Origin: Rhodopseudomonas palustris
Lineage (GTDB): Bacteria > Pseudomonadota > Alphaproteobacteria > Rhizobiales > Xanthobacteraceae
DNA: 64,000 bases
Direction: 5' to 3'
Assembly (NCBI RefSeq): GCF_003031265.1
Contig: NZ_CP019966.1
Coordinates: forward strand, 1,054,001-1,118,000
Shown here: positions 1-10,050 of the stretch, in pieces
Position numbering within the stretch: position 1 is the first letter of the stretch
How the letters are laid out: each line of letters starts with the position of its first letter
The notes under the pieces: generated by a model
Told to the model about the DNA's origin: nothing
Seen by the model: the letters and a program-made list of their open reading frames with translations, nothing else
The model's database searches: none
Position numbers and translations under genes: made by a program

Positions 1-1
1 C

Positions 2-97
2 GCCGTCGCCGCCGCGCTCAACAGCGCCGCCGAACGCATCGAACGCACCACCCAGGTCCTCAACCGCACCATCGGCGGCGGCATCGCGATCGGGTAA
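2..97 (+). CDS. C-terminal end of an unidentified protein (partial)
   Basis: The frame beginning at base 2 is open from the window edge to a TAA at 95-97. It encodes 31 residues, Ala/Arg/Thr-rich, ending in IGGGIAIG. The codons are typical of the neighbouring genes. The heptad-like stretch LNSAAERIERTTQVLN could be helical. The family cannot be recognised from so short a tail, and the gene lies mostly outside the window. It is called because a palindromic intergenic repeat starts just after the stop, as expected after a gene end. Confidence 0.45.
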   Translation, partial: AVAAALNSAAERIERTTQVLNRTIGGGIAIG

Positions 98-106
98 TTG
101 TTACTC

Positions 107-225
107 CGTCATTCCGGGGCACGCGCAGAGCGCGTGAACCCGGAATCCCGATATGTTGAAATGCCGGTTGCTCAACAGCTCCAGATTCCGGGTTCGCTCG
201 CGTTCGCGATCGCCCCGGAATGACG
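107..225. repeat. Intergenic palindromic repeat (Bradyrhizobiaceae type)
   Basis: Outer arms CGTCATTCCGGGGC (107-120) and its exact reverse complement (212-225) enclose inner arms built on GAACCCGGAATC (136-147) and GATTCCGGGTTC (184-195). The whole unit could fold into one long hairpin. Elements with these words occur between genes throughout Bradyrhizobium and Rhodopseudomonas genomes (from memory). It sits between two gene 3' ends, where it could act as a bidirectional terminator or mRNA stabiliser. Confidence 0.8.
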
Positions 226-235
226 CTTTGAACTA

Positions 236-1474
236 CTACTTCCTGAACACCGCCACCAACTCGACATGCGGTGTGTACTTGAACTGATCGACCGGGATCA
301 CGCGTTCGAGTTTGTAGCCGCCATCGATCAGCAGTTTTGCGTCGCGGGCGAAGGTGGTGGCGTTGCAGGAGACCGCGAGTACCAGCGGCACCCGGCTGGC
401 CGCGAGTTGCGTGGCCTGCGCCTGTGCGCCCTGGCGCGGGGGATCGAACAGCACCGCATCGAAGTCGCGGAGTTCGGGTGGTGCGAGCGGGCGACGGAAC
501 AGATCGCGCGCTTCGGCCTTCACCGGCTTCAGCCCCGGCGTCGCCGGCGCGGCCTTCTGTAGTGCCGCGACGGCCGGCGCGTCGCTGTCACAGGCGAACA
601 CCCGCGCCTTCTCGGCGAGGCGCAGCGCGAACGGGCCGACGCCGCAGAACAGATCTGCGACCTGCTTGGCGCGGCCGAGATTCGCCATCGCCAGCTCCGC
701 GAGCGTCTGTTCGCCGAGCGCCGTCGCCTGCAGAAACGCACCCGGCGGCAAGGTCACCTTGGCCTTGCCGATCGCCACCACCGGCGGCCGCCGCAGCAGC
801 ACTAACTCACCGTGCCGCGTCAGCCGCGCGAGCTTGTGCTTATCGGCAAGCTGCGACAGCGAGGTGATCATCTTCGGCGGCAGCGGCCCGGAGCCGCGTA
901 CGTCGATATCGAGACCGTTCTCGGTGGCGGTGACTTGAATATCGAGCGGCTTGCCGACCGGCGTCAGCGCTTCGGCCAACGCCCAGGCCGCTTCCAGCGC
1001 GCCGCTCAGCGCCGGATCGAGGATCGGGCAGTGATCGATGGCGATGATGTCGTGGCTCGCGGTGGCGCTGAACCCGACCTTGAGGATGTCATGCGTGCCT
1101 CTGCGTGCATGCAGCGTGACGCGGCGGCGACCGGCGCCGTGGGCATCGATCAGGGGATCGACCGGAACGTCGATCCCCGCTTGCGCCAGCGTCTCGGTTA
1201 CCAAGTTGCGCTTCCACGTCCGATATGGCTCGTCGCGCAAGTGCTGGATCGCGCAGCCGCCGCACACGCCGAAATGCGGACAGAACGGCGCCACCCGGTC
1301 GGGGCTGGGGACCTCGACGCGCAGCAGTTTGCGGCGGTCGGGATGGCCCTGTACCGGTTCGGCCTCGACGGTTTCGCCGGGCAGCGCAAACGGCACGTAA
1401 GTCGCGCCGCCTGGCGACAGGCTGACGCCGTCGCCGCGGTGGCCGAGCTGATCGATCGTCAGGGTCTGGATCAT
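236..1474 (-). CDS. Class I SAM-dependent RNA (uracil-C5) methyltransferase, RlmD/RumA-like
   Basis: A 412-residue protein of the TrmA/RumA family, which makes 5-methyluridine in tRNA or 23S rRNA. An N-terminal TRAM-like segment (about 1-55) is followed by a Cys cluster C65, C71, C74 plus C149. This matches the [4Fe-4S] ligands of the RlmD branch. The SAM-binding motif DLFCGVGPF is at 274-282, the FDPPRQG motif at 343-349, the catalytic cysteine in VSCNATT is C370, and the general-base Glu in HVEL is E405. All catalytic parts are present. It converges on the partial gene at the window edge and lies 46 bases downstream of the MATE gene. Which nucleotide it modifies cannot be told from sequence, so no symbol is assigned. 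Confidence 0.9.
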   Translation of the reverse strand: MIQTLTIDQLGHRGDGVSLSPGGATYVPFALPGETVEAEPVQGHPDRRKLLRVEVPSPDRVAPFCPHFGVCGGCAIQHLRDEPYRTWKRNLVTETLAQAGIDVPVDPLIDAHGAGRRRVTLHARRGTHDILKVGFSATASHDIIAIDHCPILDPALSGALEAAWALAEALTPVGKPLDIQVTATENGLDIDVRGSGPLPPKMITSLSQLADKHKLARLTRHGELVLLRRPPVVAIGKAKVTLPPGAFLQATALGEQTLAELAMANLGRAKQVADLFCGVGPFALRLAEKARVFACDSDAPAVAALQKAAPATPGLKPVKAEARDLFRRPLAPPELRDFDAVLFDPPRQGAQAQATQLAASRVPLVLAVSCNATTFARDAKLLIDGGYKLERVIPVDQFKYTPHVELVAVFRK

Positions 1475-1520
1475 GGCGATGCGATAGTCCCCGGCCGGCA
1501 GGCCGTAAAGCCGGAAGTGA

Positions 1521-2933
1521 TCAGGCGGCGACGGCCGCTGCCATTGCGTCGCGCGTCAGCCGGTGAAAACGCCACACCAGCAGCGCCGCATAGACGGTCA
1601 GGCCGATTGCCAACCCGATCCAGACACCGAACGGGCCGAGGTCGGTATGGAAGCCGAGCACCCAGCAGAACGGAAAGCCGATCAGCCAGAACCCGAGCAC
1701 CGCGAACAGCAGCGGCACCTTGGTGTCATTGCGGCCGCGCAGCGCGCCGTTGGCGACGACCTGCAGGCCGTCGGCAATGAAGAAGCTCGCGCCGACGATC
1801 AGCAGCGCTGCGGTCAGCGTTGCGGTTTCGATCGAGGTGTCGGAATCGCCGAGGAACAGCTGCGGGATCTGATGCCGCGTCAACGCGACCAGCAGCGTCA
1901 TCGCGGCCATGAAGATGAAGCCGAGGCCGATCGCCGCAAAGCCGGCGCGTCGCGCCGACGGCGGATCACCGCGGCCGACCGCATGGCCGACCCGCACCGT
2001 GGCTGCGACCGAGATTCCCATCGGCACCATGAACATGATCGCGGCGACCTGCAGAGCGATTTGATGCGCGGCGAGCGCGGTGGTGCCGAACTTGCCCATC
2101 AGCAGCGCCGCGGCGCCGAACACGCCGTATTCCAGCACGGAAGCGCCGGAGATCGGCAGGCCGAGCTGCAGCAGCCGGCGCATCAGCTCGCCGTCGAACC
2201 GAAACAGCTCGCCGAACACTTGGTACTTGCGGAACGGGCGCATCGTCACGCACACCACCGCGGCGGCGATGCACATCGCCCAGGATACGATCGTGGTGGC
2301 GAGGCCGGCGCCGAAGATCTCCAGCCGCGGCAGGCCGAACAAGCCATGGATCAGCACGTAAGCGAGGCCGAGATTGATTGGGATTGCGGTCAGCATGATC
2401 CACAGCGCCGGCTCGGGCCGGTTCACCGCGCCCATGAAGCCGCGCAGCGCGATGAACAGCCAGCCGGGCACCAGCGACCATGCCAGTCCGTCGAGATAAT
2501 CGCCGGCGAGGCGCGAGGTCTCAGGATTCTGGCCGAGCGCGACCAGCAGCTCTTCGCCATAGAGCTGGCCGAGCGTGAGCGGCACGCCGGCGATCACACC
2601 CGCCCACAGCCCGACGCGCAGCGACGCACGCACCTGCCGCGGCGCGCGCGCGCCTAACGCCTGCGCCGCCAGCGGCGTTACTGCGGAGACCAGTCCAAGG
2701 CCCATCGTGAAGGTCGAGAACAGCACGATATGCGCGAGCGCAGCCGCGGCCACGGCGGTGTCGCCGAGCCGGCCGATCAGCGCCAGATCGGTGGTCATCA
2801 TCGCGATCTGGCCGAGCTGCGTCATCGCCATCGGCCACGCGAGCCACAGCGTTTCGATCAGCTCTGTCCGCCACGCAGACGATTTCGCCGGCGCAAGCGC
2901 GCCGGCGGCGATGTTGGAACCAGGTACGGCCAT
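1521..2933 (-). CDS. MATE-family multidrug/cation antiporter
   Basis: About 470 residues with roughly twelve hydrophobic segments and the paired MatE repeats. An early [20 protein letters not shown] segment is typical of NorM/MATE exporters, which swap Na+ or H+ for organic cations in the inner membrane. The frame stays open upstream into tlyA, but the protein similarity begins at [11 protein letters not shown] (ATG at 2931-2933), which gives the usual family length. An ATG twelve bases earlier (2945) is also possible. It is separated from tlyA by 74 bases and is on the same strand. The substrate is unknown. Confidence 0.9.
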   Translation of the reverse strand: MAVPGSNIAAGALAPAKSSAWRTELIETLWLAWPMAMTQLGQIAMMTTDLALIGRLGDTAVAAAALAHIVLFSTFTMGLGLVSAVTPLAAQALGARAPRQVRASLRVGLWAGVIAGVPLTLGQLYGEELLVALGQNPETSRLAGDYLDGLAWSLVPGWLFIALRGFMGAVNRPEPALWIMLTAIPINLGLAYVLIHGLFGLPRLEIFGAGLATTIVSWAMCIAAAVVCVTMRPFRKYQVFGELFRFDGELMRRLLQLGLPISGASVLEYGVFGAAALLMGKFGTTALAAHQIALQVAAIMFMVPMGISVAATVRVGHAVGRGDPPSARRAGFAAIGLGFIFMAAMTLLVALTRHQIPQLFLGDSDTSIETATLTAALLIVGASFFIADGLQVVANGALRGRNDTKVPLLFAVLGFWLIGFPFCWVLGFHTDLGPFGVWIGLAIGLTVYAALLVWRFHRLTRDAMAAAVAA

Positions 2934-3007
2934 GGCGCGCACCATAACCGAAGTTGCGGCCGGAGTAAGACTTTGGTTCCGGCCAAGACGTCGCGCCTTG
3001 AAGGCCC

Positions 3008-3748
3008 TTAGCCGCGCTTTGCACCGAGAAAGAATTCGACATTGCCGTCCCCGCCGGCGATCGAGGACGCAAAGACCTCGATGTCGCGGCAGCCGAGCGA
3101 GGCGGCGAGGGCGATCGCATCGTCGCACACCGCGCGATGCACCTTGGCGTCGCGCACGATGCCGCGCTTCGAGGGCGCCTCGAACTGCGGCTTGATCAGC
3201 GCCAGCAGACTCATCGGCGATGCGGCAAGCGACAGCGCCGCCGGCAGCACCTGCTTCAGCGAGATGAAGCTGGCGTCGATCACCACGACGTCCGGCCGCT
3301 GCGGCAGCCGCGTGCCCTCGAGCTTGCGGATGTCGGTCTCTTCCATCGAGACGATCTTGGGATGGCCGCGCAGCGAAGCGTGGAGCTGATCGCGGCCGAC
3401 ATCGACCGCGAACACCAGCGCGGCCCCATGCGCCAGCAGCACCTCGGTGAAGCCGCCGGTGGAGGAGCCGACGTCGAGGCAGACGTGATCCTCGATCTCG
3501 ATCGGATAGCGCTCCAGTGCGCCGGCGAGCTTGACGCCGCCGCGCGATACCCAGGGATGCGCCGGCTGCGCTTCAAGCTGTGCGTCGAGCGCGATCGGTT
3601 CGGAGACCTTGGTGACCGGCTTGCCGTCCGCAACTACGAGCCCGGCCTCGATCGCCGCCTGCGCCCGCGCACGGCTATCGAACAGGCCGCGCTCGACCAG
3701 TACGATATCGGCGCGTTTGCGTGGCGTGGACTCCGGTGGCTTCGCCAT
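3008..3748 (-). CDS. tlyA: TlyA-family 2'-O-ribose rRNA methyltransferase
   Basis: A 246-residue protein with an N-terminal S4 RNA-binding domain (about 10-65; the RADIVLVERGLFDSRARAQ region) and an FtsJ/RrmJ-like methyltransferase domain. The SAM motif is CLDVGSSTGGFTEVLL. The acidic and lysine residues in VVVIDASFISLKQ and LALIKPQFEA fit the K-D-K-E catalytic set. TlyA proteins (also annotated hemolysin A) methylate 16S and 23S rRNA cytidines in some bacteria. The ATG at 3746-3748 is preferred over a longer frame because it starts two bases after the stop of the upstream nucleoside-transferase gene. That spacing suggests translational coupling. Confidence 0.9.
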   Translation of the reverse strand: MAKPPESTPRKRADIVLVERGLFDSRARAQAAIEAGLVVADGKPVTKVSEPIALDAQLEAQPAHPWVSRGGVKLAGALERYPIEIEDHVCLDVGSSTGGFTEVLLAHGAALVFAVDVGRDQLHASLRGHPKIVSMEETDIRKLEGTRLPQRPDVVVIDASFISLKQVLPAALSLAASPMSLLALIKPQFEAPSKRGIVRDAKVHRAVCDDAIALAASLGCRDIEVFASSIAGGDGNVEFFLGAKRG

Positions 3749-3750
3749 GG

Positions 3751-4314
3751 TCAGCGCGCCCGATGCGGCCGCAGCCGCTCCGCCGCGATCCGGACGCAGG
3801 CGGTGAAGCTGTCGAGGTCGTGCCATGGATCGGCCGGCATCTGGCGCGGCGTCACCAGCGGCGCGCCGTGCAGGTCGAGGCAGTGGATCAGCATCAGATT
3901 GTCAGCGAGGCCGAAGTCTTCGACCGCAAGGCCATCGGCGCCGATCAGCAGGCCGTCGCGGCTCTCGACGGTTTCGAACTGCTTGACCCGCGCGACGTAG
4001 TTCGCCGGATCGTTCGAATAGCCGAGCACCAACTTGCCGCGTCCGGCCATGTAGCCGAGTTCGTACACCGTGCCGGCGTCGGCACTGGGACCGCGGAACG
4101 GCGTCAGATTGGCGATGATGGCGTCGGCTTCATTCATCATCGCTTCGTTGCCACGGAAGATCTGCAGCGACGCGTCGTGCGCCGCGAGCGCGACCGCATT
4201 GTCGAGCGGAAACAGCCCGGCAAAGCCGTGATCCGCGCACAGCTCGGCCTTGCGCCGGCCGATCTGCAGCGCATCGGGCAGAAACACATCGGGGCCGGCG
4301 AGGTAGATCTTCAT
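3751..4314 (-). CDS. Nucleoside 2-deoxyribosyltransferase-like protein
   Basis: A 187-residue protein beginning MKIYLAGPDVF, the signature start of the nucleoside 2-deoxyribosyltransferase family (salvage: exchange of bases on deoxyribonucleosides, or nucleotide N-glycoside cleavage). The acidic/Tyr/Glu region NEADAIIANLTPFRG followed by DAGTVYELGYM holds the expected catalytic Glu (VYELG) and the Asp that binds the sugar. It is two bases upstream of tlyA and separated from dxs by a good terminator, so it probably starts a tlyA-MATE transcription unit. The family also includes proteins of unknown substrate, so only the fold and likely chemistry are secure. Confidence 0.85.
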   Translation of the reverse strand: MKIYLAGPDVFLPDALQIGRRKAELCADHGFAGLFPLDNAVALAAHDASLQIFRGNEAMMNEADAIIANLTPFRGPSADAGTVYELGYMAGRGKLVLGYSNDPANYVARVKQFETVESRDGLLIGADGLAVEDFGLADNLMLIHCLDLHGAPLVTPRQMPADPWHDLDSFTACVRIAAERLRPHRAR

Positions 4315-4322
4315 GGGCGCCT

Positions 4323-4357
4323 AAAACAAAACGGCGACACGGTCGCCCGTGCCGCCG
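4323..4357 (-). terminator. Rho-independent terminator downstream of dxs
   Basis: Read on the minus strand, an 11-bp stem (CGGCGGCACGG over CCGTGTCGCCG, one G-U pair, four-base loop) is followed directly by TTTTGTTTT. It lies between the dxs stop and the next minus-strand gene, so it should separate dxs from the deoxyribosyltransferase-tlyA-MATE unit. Confidence 0.85.
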
Positions 4358-4385
4358 TCCTGATGAATTAGCGAAAGCAGCCGGA

Positions 4386-6311
4386 TCAGGCCAGCTTCAC
4401 GGTGTCGGCCTTGGCGTCCTTGCCGAGCACGTCGAACACCTTCTTGACGATCGCCTTGGCGTCGAGGCCGGCGCGGGCGTACATCGCCACCGGGTTGTCG
4501 TGATCCAGGAACACATCGGGAAGCACCAGCGCGCGCATCTTCACTTCGCCGTCGAGCATGCCGTGCTCGGCCAGCGTCTGCATCACGTGGCTGCCGAAGC
4601 CGCCGATCGAACCTTCTTCGATGGTGAGCAGCACTTCGTGATCGCGGGCGAGCTTCAGCACCAGCTCGACGTCGAGCGGCTTCATGAAGCGCGCGTCGGC
4701 GACGGTGGTGGAGAGGCCGAGGGTGGCGAGTTCGTCGGCAGCCTTCTCGGCTTCCGCGAGGCGGGTGCCGAACGACAGCAGCGCGACCTTGTTGCCCTGG
4801 CGGATGACGCGGCCCTTACCGATTTCCAGCGGAACGCCGACTTCCGGCATTTCGACGCCGCGGCCTTCGCCGCGCGGATAGCGTACCGCGCTCGGACGGT
4901 CGTTGATCGCCACCTGGGTGGCGACCATGTGCACCAGTTCGGCTTCGTCCGCCGCAGCCATGATCACCATGTTGGGCAGGCAGCCGAGATAGGCGTTGTC
5001 GAACGAACCGGCGTGGGTGGCGCCGTCGGCACCGACCAGGCCGGCGCGGTCGATCGCAAAGCGCACCGGCAGCTTCTGGATCGCGACATCGTGGACGATC
5101 TGGTCGTAGGCGCGCTGCAGGAAGGTCGAGTAGATCGCGCAGAACGGCTTGTAGCCCTCGGTGGCGAGGCCGGCCGCGAAGGTCACGGCATGCTGTTCGG
5201 CGATGCCGACGTCGAAGGTGCGCTTCGGGAAGGCCTTCTCGAAGATGTCGATGCCGGTGCCCGACGGCATCGCCGCGGTGATGCCGACGATCTTGTCGTC
5301 CTTCTGGGCTTCCTTGACGAGGCTCTGGCCGAATACGTTCTGGTAGGACGGGGCGTTCGACTTGGCCTTGGCCTGGGCGCCGGTGGCGATATCGAACTTG
5401 ACCACCGCGTGATACTTGTCAGCCGCCGCTTCGGCCGGGCCGTAACCCTTGCCCTTTTGGGTGACGACGTGGATCATGAACGGGCCGGTGTCGGCGTCGC
5501 GGACGTTCTGCAGGATCGGCAGCAGGTGGTCCAGATTGTGACCATCGACCGGGCCGACGTAGTAGAAGCCGAGTTCTTCGAACAGGGTGCCGCCGCCCAT
5601 CATGAAGCCGCGGGAATATTCCTCGGCGCGGGCGGCGCGGTCGGCGATCAGCTTGGGCAGGTGCTTGCCGATCTGCTTGCCGGCCTCGCGCAGCGACCGG
5701 TAGGTCTTGCCCGAATACAGCCGCGACAGATACGACGACATCGCGCCGACCGGCGGAGCGATCGACATGTTGTTGTCATTGAGGATCACGATCAGCCGCG
5801 AGTTCATCGCGCCGGCGTTGTTCATCGCCTCATAGGCCATACCGGCGGAGATCGAGCCGTCGCCGATTACCGCGATGACGTTGTTCTTGACGCCCGACAG
5901 CTCGCTGGCCACCGCCATGCCGAGGCCGGCCGAGATCGAGGTCGAGGAATGGCCGGCGCCGAACGGGTCGTGATCGCTCTCGGTGCGCTTGGTGAAGCCG
6001 GACAGGCCACCCGGCGTCCGCAGCGTGCGGATGCGGTCGCGGCGGCCGGTCAGGATCTTATGCGGGTAGGCCTGGTGGCCGACGTCCCAGATTAGGCGGT
6101 CGCGGGGGGTGTCGAAAACATAGTGCAGTGCGGTAGTCAGCTCGACTACGCCGAGACCGGCGCCGAAATGCCCGCCGGTGACCGATACCGCGTCGATCGT
6201 CTCCAATCGCAATTCGTCGGCGACCTGCCGAACCTGGTCGACCCGCAGCTTGCGCAGATCTTCCGGTGTACGAATGGTGTCGAGAAGCGGTGTTTTGCTA
6301 AATTCGGTCAC
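4386..6311 (-). CDS. dxs: 1-deoxy-D-xylulose-5-phosphate synthase
   Basis: A 641-residue thiamine-diphosphate enzyme that condenses pyruvate and glyceraldehyde-3-phosphate, the first step of the MEP isoprenoid pathway (carotenoids, quinones, bacteriochlorophyll tail). The ThDP/Mg motif runs from [18 protein letters not shown] to LNDNNMSI (about 150-185). The transketolase central domain has [16 protein letters not shown], with the catalytic Glu in the EQH element. A C-terminal transketolase domain follows. Length matches the family. The first codon is GTG (6309-6311); the downstream sequence [13 protein letters not shown] is the usual N-terminus. xseB lies upstream on the same strand, as in many alphaproteobacteria, but the ispA gene often found between them is absent here. 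Confidence 0.97.
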   Translation of the reverse strand: MTEFSKTPLLDTIRTPEDLRKLRVDQVRQVADELRLETIDAVSVTGGHFGAGLGVVELTTALHYVFDTPRDRLIWDVGHQAYPHKILTGRRDRIRTLRTPGGLSGFTKRTESDHDPFGAGHSSTSISAGLGMAVASELSGVKNNVIAVIGDGSISAGMAYEAMNNAGAMNSRLIVILNDNNMSIAPPVGAMSSYLSRLYSGKTYRSLREAGKQIGKHLPKLIADRAARAEEYSRGFMMGGGTLFEELGFYYVGPVDGHNLDHLLPILQNVRDADTGPFMIHVVTQKGKGYGPAEAAADKYHAVVKFDIATGAQAKAKSNAPSYQNVFGQSLVKEAQKDDKIVGITAAMPSGTGIDIFEKAFPKRTFDVGIAEQHAVTFAAGLATEGYKPFCAIYSTFLQRAYDQIVHDVAIQKLPVRFAIDRAGLVGADGATHAGSFDNAYLGCLPNMVIMAAADEAELVHMVATQVAINDRPSAVRYPRGEGRGVEMPEVGVPLEIGKGRVIRQGNKVALLSFGTRLAEAEKAADELATLGLSTTVADARFMKPLDVELVLKLARDHEVLLTIEEGSIGGFGSHVMQTLAEHGMLDGEVKMRALVLPDVFLDHDNPVAMYARAGLDAKAIVKKVFDVLGKDAKADTVKLA

Positions 6312-6724
6312 GGCGATATTCCAGTCTTATAACTATAGGGTGGTGAGTCCCTCGACGAATGGTCCGAGTGTCCAGTCTGCGTGAGCCTCACCCGGCTCCC
6401 GCACTCCTACTTCAGGAGAAATCAACGATCGAAGCGTAGTGTGCGCTCCCGATCGTCGAAGTGACCTCGATCACTTATTGCGGCTGCACACGTCCACCGA
6501 ACTTGACAGTGCCATCCCGGCGAGTGTCAAGCGCGGCGCATAAGCTCATACCTTTACACAAACCCGTCATTAAATCCAACCATCGGCCGCCCAAGGCTTG
6601 GTCAGGCTGCGTAAACTTTCGGCCAACAGGGTTGATGGGGGTAGTTTCGGAACTCCAGTGTTGCGCCGCAAACACGGTCGTGGCCGGACGGCGGCGCAAG
6701 CAATTACCTTTGCGGATGTCGGGG
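6312..6724. other. Noncoding stretch between xseB and dxs
   Basis: These 413 bases carry no convincing gene; a 74-codon minus-strand frame (6475-6699) has no recognisable features. A perfect 7-bp inverted repeat CTTGACA/TGTCAAG (6502-6508 and 6525-6531) puts TTGACA hexamers on both strands. The region probably holds the dxs promoter. No matching -10 could be assigned with confidence. Confidence 0.5.
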
Positions 6725-6976
6725 TTATTGCACGTCCAGCGGCTCGGTGCCGGTCGGAGCGCCCTGCGCGTCGGTGGTAATCTTGTCCACGCGGGCTTCG
6801 GCCTGCCGCAGCAGATCCTCGCAGCGGCGCTTCAAAGCTTCACCGCGTTCATAAATCGTGACCGACTCCTCGAGCGGCACCTTGCCGTCTTCGAGCCGCT
6901 TGACGATGGTCTCGAGTTCCTCGAGGGCGCGCTCGAAGCTGAGCTTCTTCACATCGGCGGTTGCGGCTTCGGCCAT
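6725..6976 (-). CDS. xseB: Exodeoxyribonuclease VII small subunit
   Basis: An 83-residue protein with the XseB core: [20 protein letters not shown], then [18 protein letters not shown] and a second helix. XseB molecules coat the XseA large subunit to form ExoVII, which degrades single-stranded DNA. The acidic and Pro-rich C-terminus is variable in the family. It lies 82 bases downstream of the deacetylase gene on the same strand. xseA is not in the window. Confidence 0.95.
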   Translation of the reverse strand: MAEAATADVKKLSFERALEELETIVKRLEDGKVPLEESVTIYERGEALKRRCEDLLRQAEARVDKITTDAQGAPTGTEPLDVQ

Positions 6977-7058
6977 TTCGCATTCCCGGCTGCCCCGCGC
7001 TGGGGCGCGGCAGCATTGTTTTGGTTGTTGTTCTTGGTCGCCTGGCGGGGCGGCTGGT

Positions 7059-7988
7059 TCAAGCGCCCATCAGGGCGCCCACATGCGCAGCCACCGATTC
7101 ACTCAGGCCCTGGAGGTCATATCCCCCCTCGAGCACCGAGACAATGCGGCCTCCGGCGGTCTGGGTTGCGACCTCCATCAGCCGTTCGGTGACCCAGCCG
7201 AAATCTTCGGCGCGCAGGTTCAGGCTGGCGAGCGGATCGCGGTAATGGGCGTCGAAACCGGCCGAAATCACGATCAATTCCGGCGAAAACCGCTTGAGCT
7301 GGGGCAGGATCAGCTGCTCGAACGCGAACCGGAACTCAGTCCCCCCATCTTCGGAAGCCAGGGGCGCGTTGACGATATTGTCATATTCGCCGCGCTCGCC
7401 CTGCGAGCCGGTACCCGGGAACAGGGGCATCTGGTGGGTCGAGCAATACATCACCGTTCGGTCGCCCCAGAAGATGTCCTGGGTGCCGTTACCGTGGTGG
7501 ACGTCGAAATCCACCACCGCGGCGCGCTCGATGCCGTATTGGCGCTGGGCATAGCGCGCGGCGATCGCGGCATTGCCGAAAAAGCAGAACCCCATCGGCT
7601 TGGTGATTTCGGCATGGTGACCCGGCGGCCGGGTGGCGACGAAGGCGTTGGCGGCCTCGCCCTTCATCACTGCATCCACCGCGGCGACCGAACCGCCGAC
7701 GCCGCGTAGCGCGGCTTCGAATGTGCCCGGCGACATCGAGGTGTCGCCGTCGACATAGACGATGCCGGTGGACGGCGACATGTGGCGCAGCTCGACGATG
7801 TGGTGATCGGTGTGGCACAGCGCGATGTGCTCGAGCGAGCCGATCGGCGACTCCGCGCGCGCCAGCGGTGCAAAGCGTTCTTCGCCCAGCGTCTTGTTGA
7901 TGGCGGCGAGGCGCGCAGCGCGCTCAGGATGTCCTTCCGGCGTGTGATGGTCGAGGCACGCGGAATGGGTCAGAAAAAGCGTGGTCAT
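7059..7988 (-). CDS. Histone deacetylase-family (arginase-fold) amidohydrolase
   Basis: A 309-residue zinc amidohydrolase of the class II HDAC/acetylpolyamine-amidohydrolase type. The catalytic His pair is H124-H125 (PPGHHAE). The zinc ligands are D162 and H164 ([10 protein letters not shown]) and D246 (SAGFDAH). The transition-state Tyr lies in the LEGGYDL motif near the C-terminus. Bacterial members deacetylate small molecules (acetylpolyamines, acetoin-pathway substrates) or lysines. The sequence does not decide which. It lies upstream of xseB and dxs and may share transcription with xseB. Confidence 0.92.
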   Translation of the reverse strand: MTTLFLTHSACLDHHTPEGHPERAARLAAINKTLGEERFAPLARAESPIGSLEHIALCHTDHHIVELRHMSPSTGIVYVDGDTSMSPGTFEAALRGVGGSVAAVDAVMKGEAANAFVATRPPGHHAEITKPMGFCFFGNAAIAARYAQRQYGIERAAVVDFDVHHGNGTQDIFWGDRTVMYCSTHQMPLFPGTGSQGERGEYDNIVNAPLASEDGGTEFRFAFEQLILPQLKRFSPELIVISAGFDAHYRDPLASLNLRAEDFGWVTERLMEVATQTAGGRIVSVLEGGYDLQGLSESVAAHVGALMGA

Positions 7989-8151
7989 TCAGAAGTGCCC
8001 GGGCGCCGATCTGTGTCTGTATTATATTCGAATGAATGTAGTTACTCGCTGCGGCGAGCGAAAGGGCCGCTTAAGGCTTAGAGTGATTTCCAGCGACAGG
8101 GACACTGCTCCGCTCGAAGAAAACACATCAAAACAAACAACTAGAGCTCGC

Positions 8152-9834
8152 TCAATTCAAGCGCGTCACCCGGTCGGTCGGCGGCGGCGCCACCGGACTG
8201 TGGGTCTTGAAATAGGCGAACAGCGCGTCGACGTCGTACACGCCGGTTTGCAGTGCAACACCGTCCTTGAACACGGTGAAGCCGTCGCCGCCTGCCGCCA
8301 GATAGGCGTTCAGCGTCACCCGGTAGGCGCGGTTCGGATCGATCGGCGCTCCGTTCAACGTCATCCTGTCCGACGGAATTCTCGCACCCGAGACGCCCGC
8401 TGCATCCCAGGCGAAGTGAAAGCCCTTCGACACCTGCAGAATTCGCGGCCGCGCCGGCTCCGCCCATTGCTGTTCGAGCGCCGCCTTGAGCTGAGCCCCG
8501 GTCAGCGTCATCGTCACCAGCTGATTGCGGAACGGCTGCGCGGCGAACACTTGGCCGAACGTGACTGCTCCGCCTTCGCCGCCGAGAATATCGGAGCGGA
8601 CGCCGCCCGGGTTGGTCAGCGCGATCTCGGCGCCGCCTTTGTCTTTATCCGATGTCGCGGCGAGCTGGGCATCGGCCACCACGTCGCCCAGCACGCTCTC
8701 GCCCGCCGCATTCGGCATCCGCGACAGCGCCGATGTCACCGAACCCGCCGGCCTCGCCGCGATCGGGCCGGCCAGTTTGTCGTAGGCGGCGATCAGTGCG
8801 GTCTGCGCCGGATCCTTGGCCAGCGCGTCGGTCCGGACGATCGTGTTATTGGCCGCCGCGCTGATCACGTCGCGGGTGGTGGGATCGAGCTTGAGGTCGA
8901 TCGCAGTGACGATGGTGCCGTATTTGTCGCCGCTGGTGACGAGGCGGCCGTCGATCCGGCAGGTGTAGGCGCGGTGAGTATGACCGCTGATTACCACGTC
9001 GACGGCGCGGTCGAGCTTGTTGACGATCTCGACGATCGGGCCGGAGATCCCCGGGCATTCGTTGTAGTCGCCGGTCGGAAAACCACCTTCATGGATTAGC
9101 ACCACGATCGCCTCGACGCCCTTGGCCTTCAGCTCCGGGATCAGGGCGTTGACGGTCTCGGCCTCGTCCCTGAACGACAGGCCGGCGACACCCGGCGGTG
9201 ACACCATGTTGGGTGTGTTCTTCAGCGTCAGCCCGATGAACGCCACCGGCACGCCGCCGAACTTGCGGATTGCGTAGGGAGGAAACACCGTCTTGCCGGT
9301 CGCGGTCTCGACCGTGGAGGCGGCCAGATAGTTAAACGCCGCGCCCTTGAACGGATGCGGCCCCTGGCAGCCGTCGACCGGATGGCAGCCGCCGTTCTGC
9401 ATCCGGAGCAGCTCGGTCTTGCCCTCGTCGAATTCATGATTGCCGACCGAGGACAGCGCCAGACCCATCAGCGACAGCGACTCGATGGTCGGCTCGTCGT
9501 GAAACATCGCGGACAGAAACGGGCTGGCGCCGATCAGGTCGCCTGCCGCAACGAAGATCGCGTTGGGATGATCCTTGCGCAGCGCTTTGACCAGCGTTGC
9601 CATATGTTCGGCGCCGCCGGCGGGGACGTGAATCTTCTTGGTCCGATCGGCCGGGTCGTCGATCGCGATGCCGCCGGGCGGCGGCTGCAGATTGCCGTGG
9701 AAATCGTTGATCGCCAGAATCCGCAGATCGACCGGCGGAGGCAGCAATTCGGCCGCGCGCGGGGCGGATACGGATGCGACAGTGAGCGCGGCGGCGGTGG
9801 CGAGCAGGGGCAGGCGAGAGCGGAGCTTGATCAT
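8152..9834 (-). CDS. Periplasmic 5'-nucleotidase / 2',3'-cyclic phosphodiesterase family (UshA-like)
   Basis: About 560 residues. A Sec signal peptide (MIKLRSRLPLLATAAALTVA, cleavage near APRAAE) leads into a calcineurin-like metallophosphoesterase domain. The metal-binding motifs are INDFHGN, AAGDLIG, VGNHEFDEG and SGHTHRAYTC. A 5'-nucleotidase C-terminal domain follows, with TFGQVFAAQPFRNQLV and NAYLAAGGDGFTVF. It hydrolyses nucleotides in the periplasm for salvage. The ATG at 9832-9834 is chosen because the signal peptide starts there; the frame continues 36 codons upstream without one. Confidence 0.92.
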   Translation of the reverse strand: MIKLRSRLPLLATAAALTVASVSAPRAAELLPPPVDLRILAINDFHGNLQPPPGGIAIDDPADRTKKIHVPAGGAEHMATLVKALRKDHPNAIFVAAGDLIGASPFLSAMFHDEPTIESLSLMGLALSSVGNHEFDEGKTELLRMQNGGCHPVDGCQGPHPFKGAAFNYLAASTVETATGKTVFPPYAIRKFGGVPVAFIGLTLKNTPNMVSPPGVAGLSFRDEAETVNALIPELKAKGVEAIVVLIHEGGFPTGDYNECPGISGPIVEIVNKLDRAVDVVISGHTHRAYTCRIDGRLVTSGDKYGTIVTAIDLKLDPTTRDVISAAANNTIVRTDALAKDPAQTALIAAYDKLAGPIAARPAGSVTSALSRMPNAAGESVLGDVVADAQLAATSDKDKGGAEIALTNPGGVRSDILGGEGGAVTFGQVFAAQPFRNQLVTMTLTGAQLKAALEQQWAEPARPRILQVSKGFHFAWDAAGVSGARIPSDRMTLNGAPIDPNRAYRVTLNAYLAAGGDGFTVFKDGVALQTGVYDVDALFAYFKTHSPVAPPPTDRVTRLN

Positions 9835-10050
9835 CGGCGATCCGAGCAGAGCTTTTTCACGCTTCGCATCGCCTGCCGCGCGCGCGAATGCAAGTGGCGT
9901 CGGTTTGCCGCAGGACGACGCGAATGCGCCGCCGAATACCAACCTTGCCGACGTGCCGATTGAACTTCACGGCGGCGCGGCGTTACTGATGGCACTCAAT
10001 CGCGCGACGGACCGCGAGTCGCGATGCTCGTACAAGACCGGGGATGACGC

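Noticed and set aside
812..1780. Long plus-strand frames opposite the RNA methyltransferase and MATE genes
   Set aside because: High-GC shadow frames: Arg/Ala-rich low-complexity translations with no domain, overlapping clear genes on the other strand.
6475..6699. A 74-codon minus-strand frame between xseB and dxs
   Set aside because: No recognisable family, no clear ribosome-binding site, and it spans the inverted repeat that looks regulatory.
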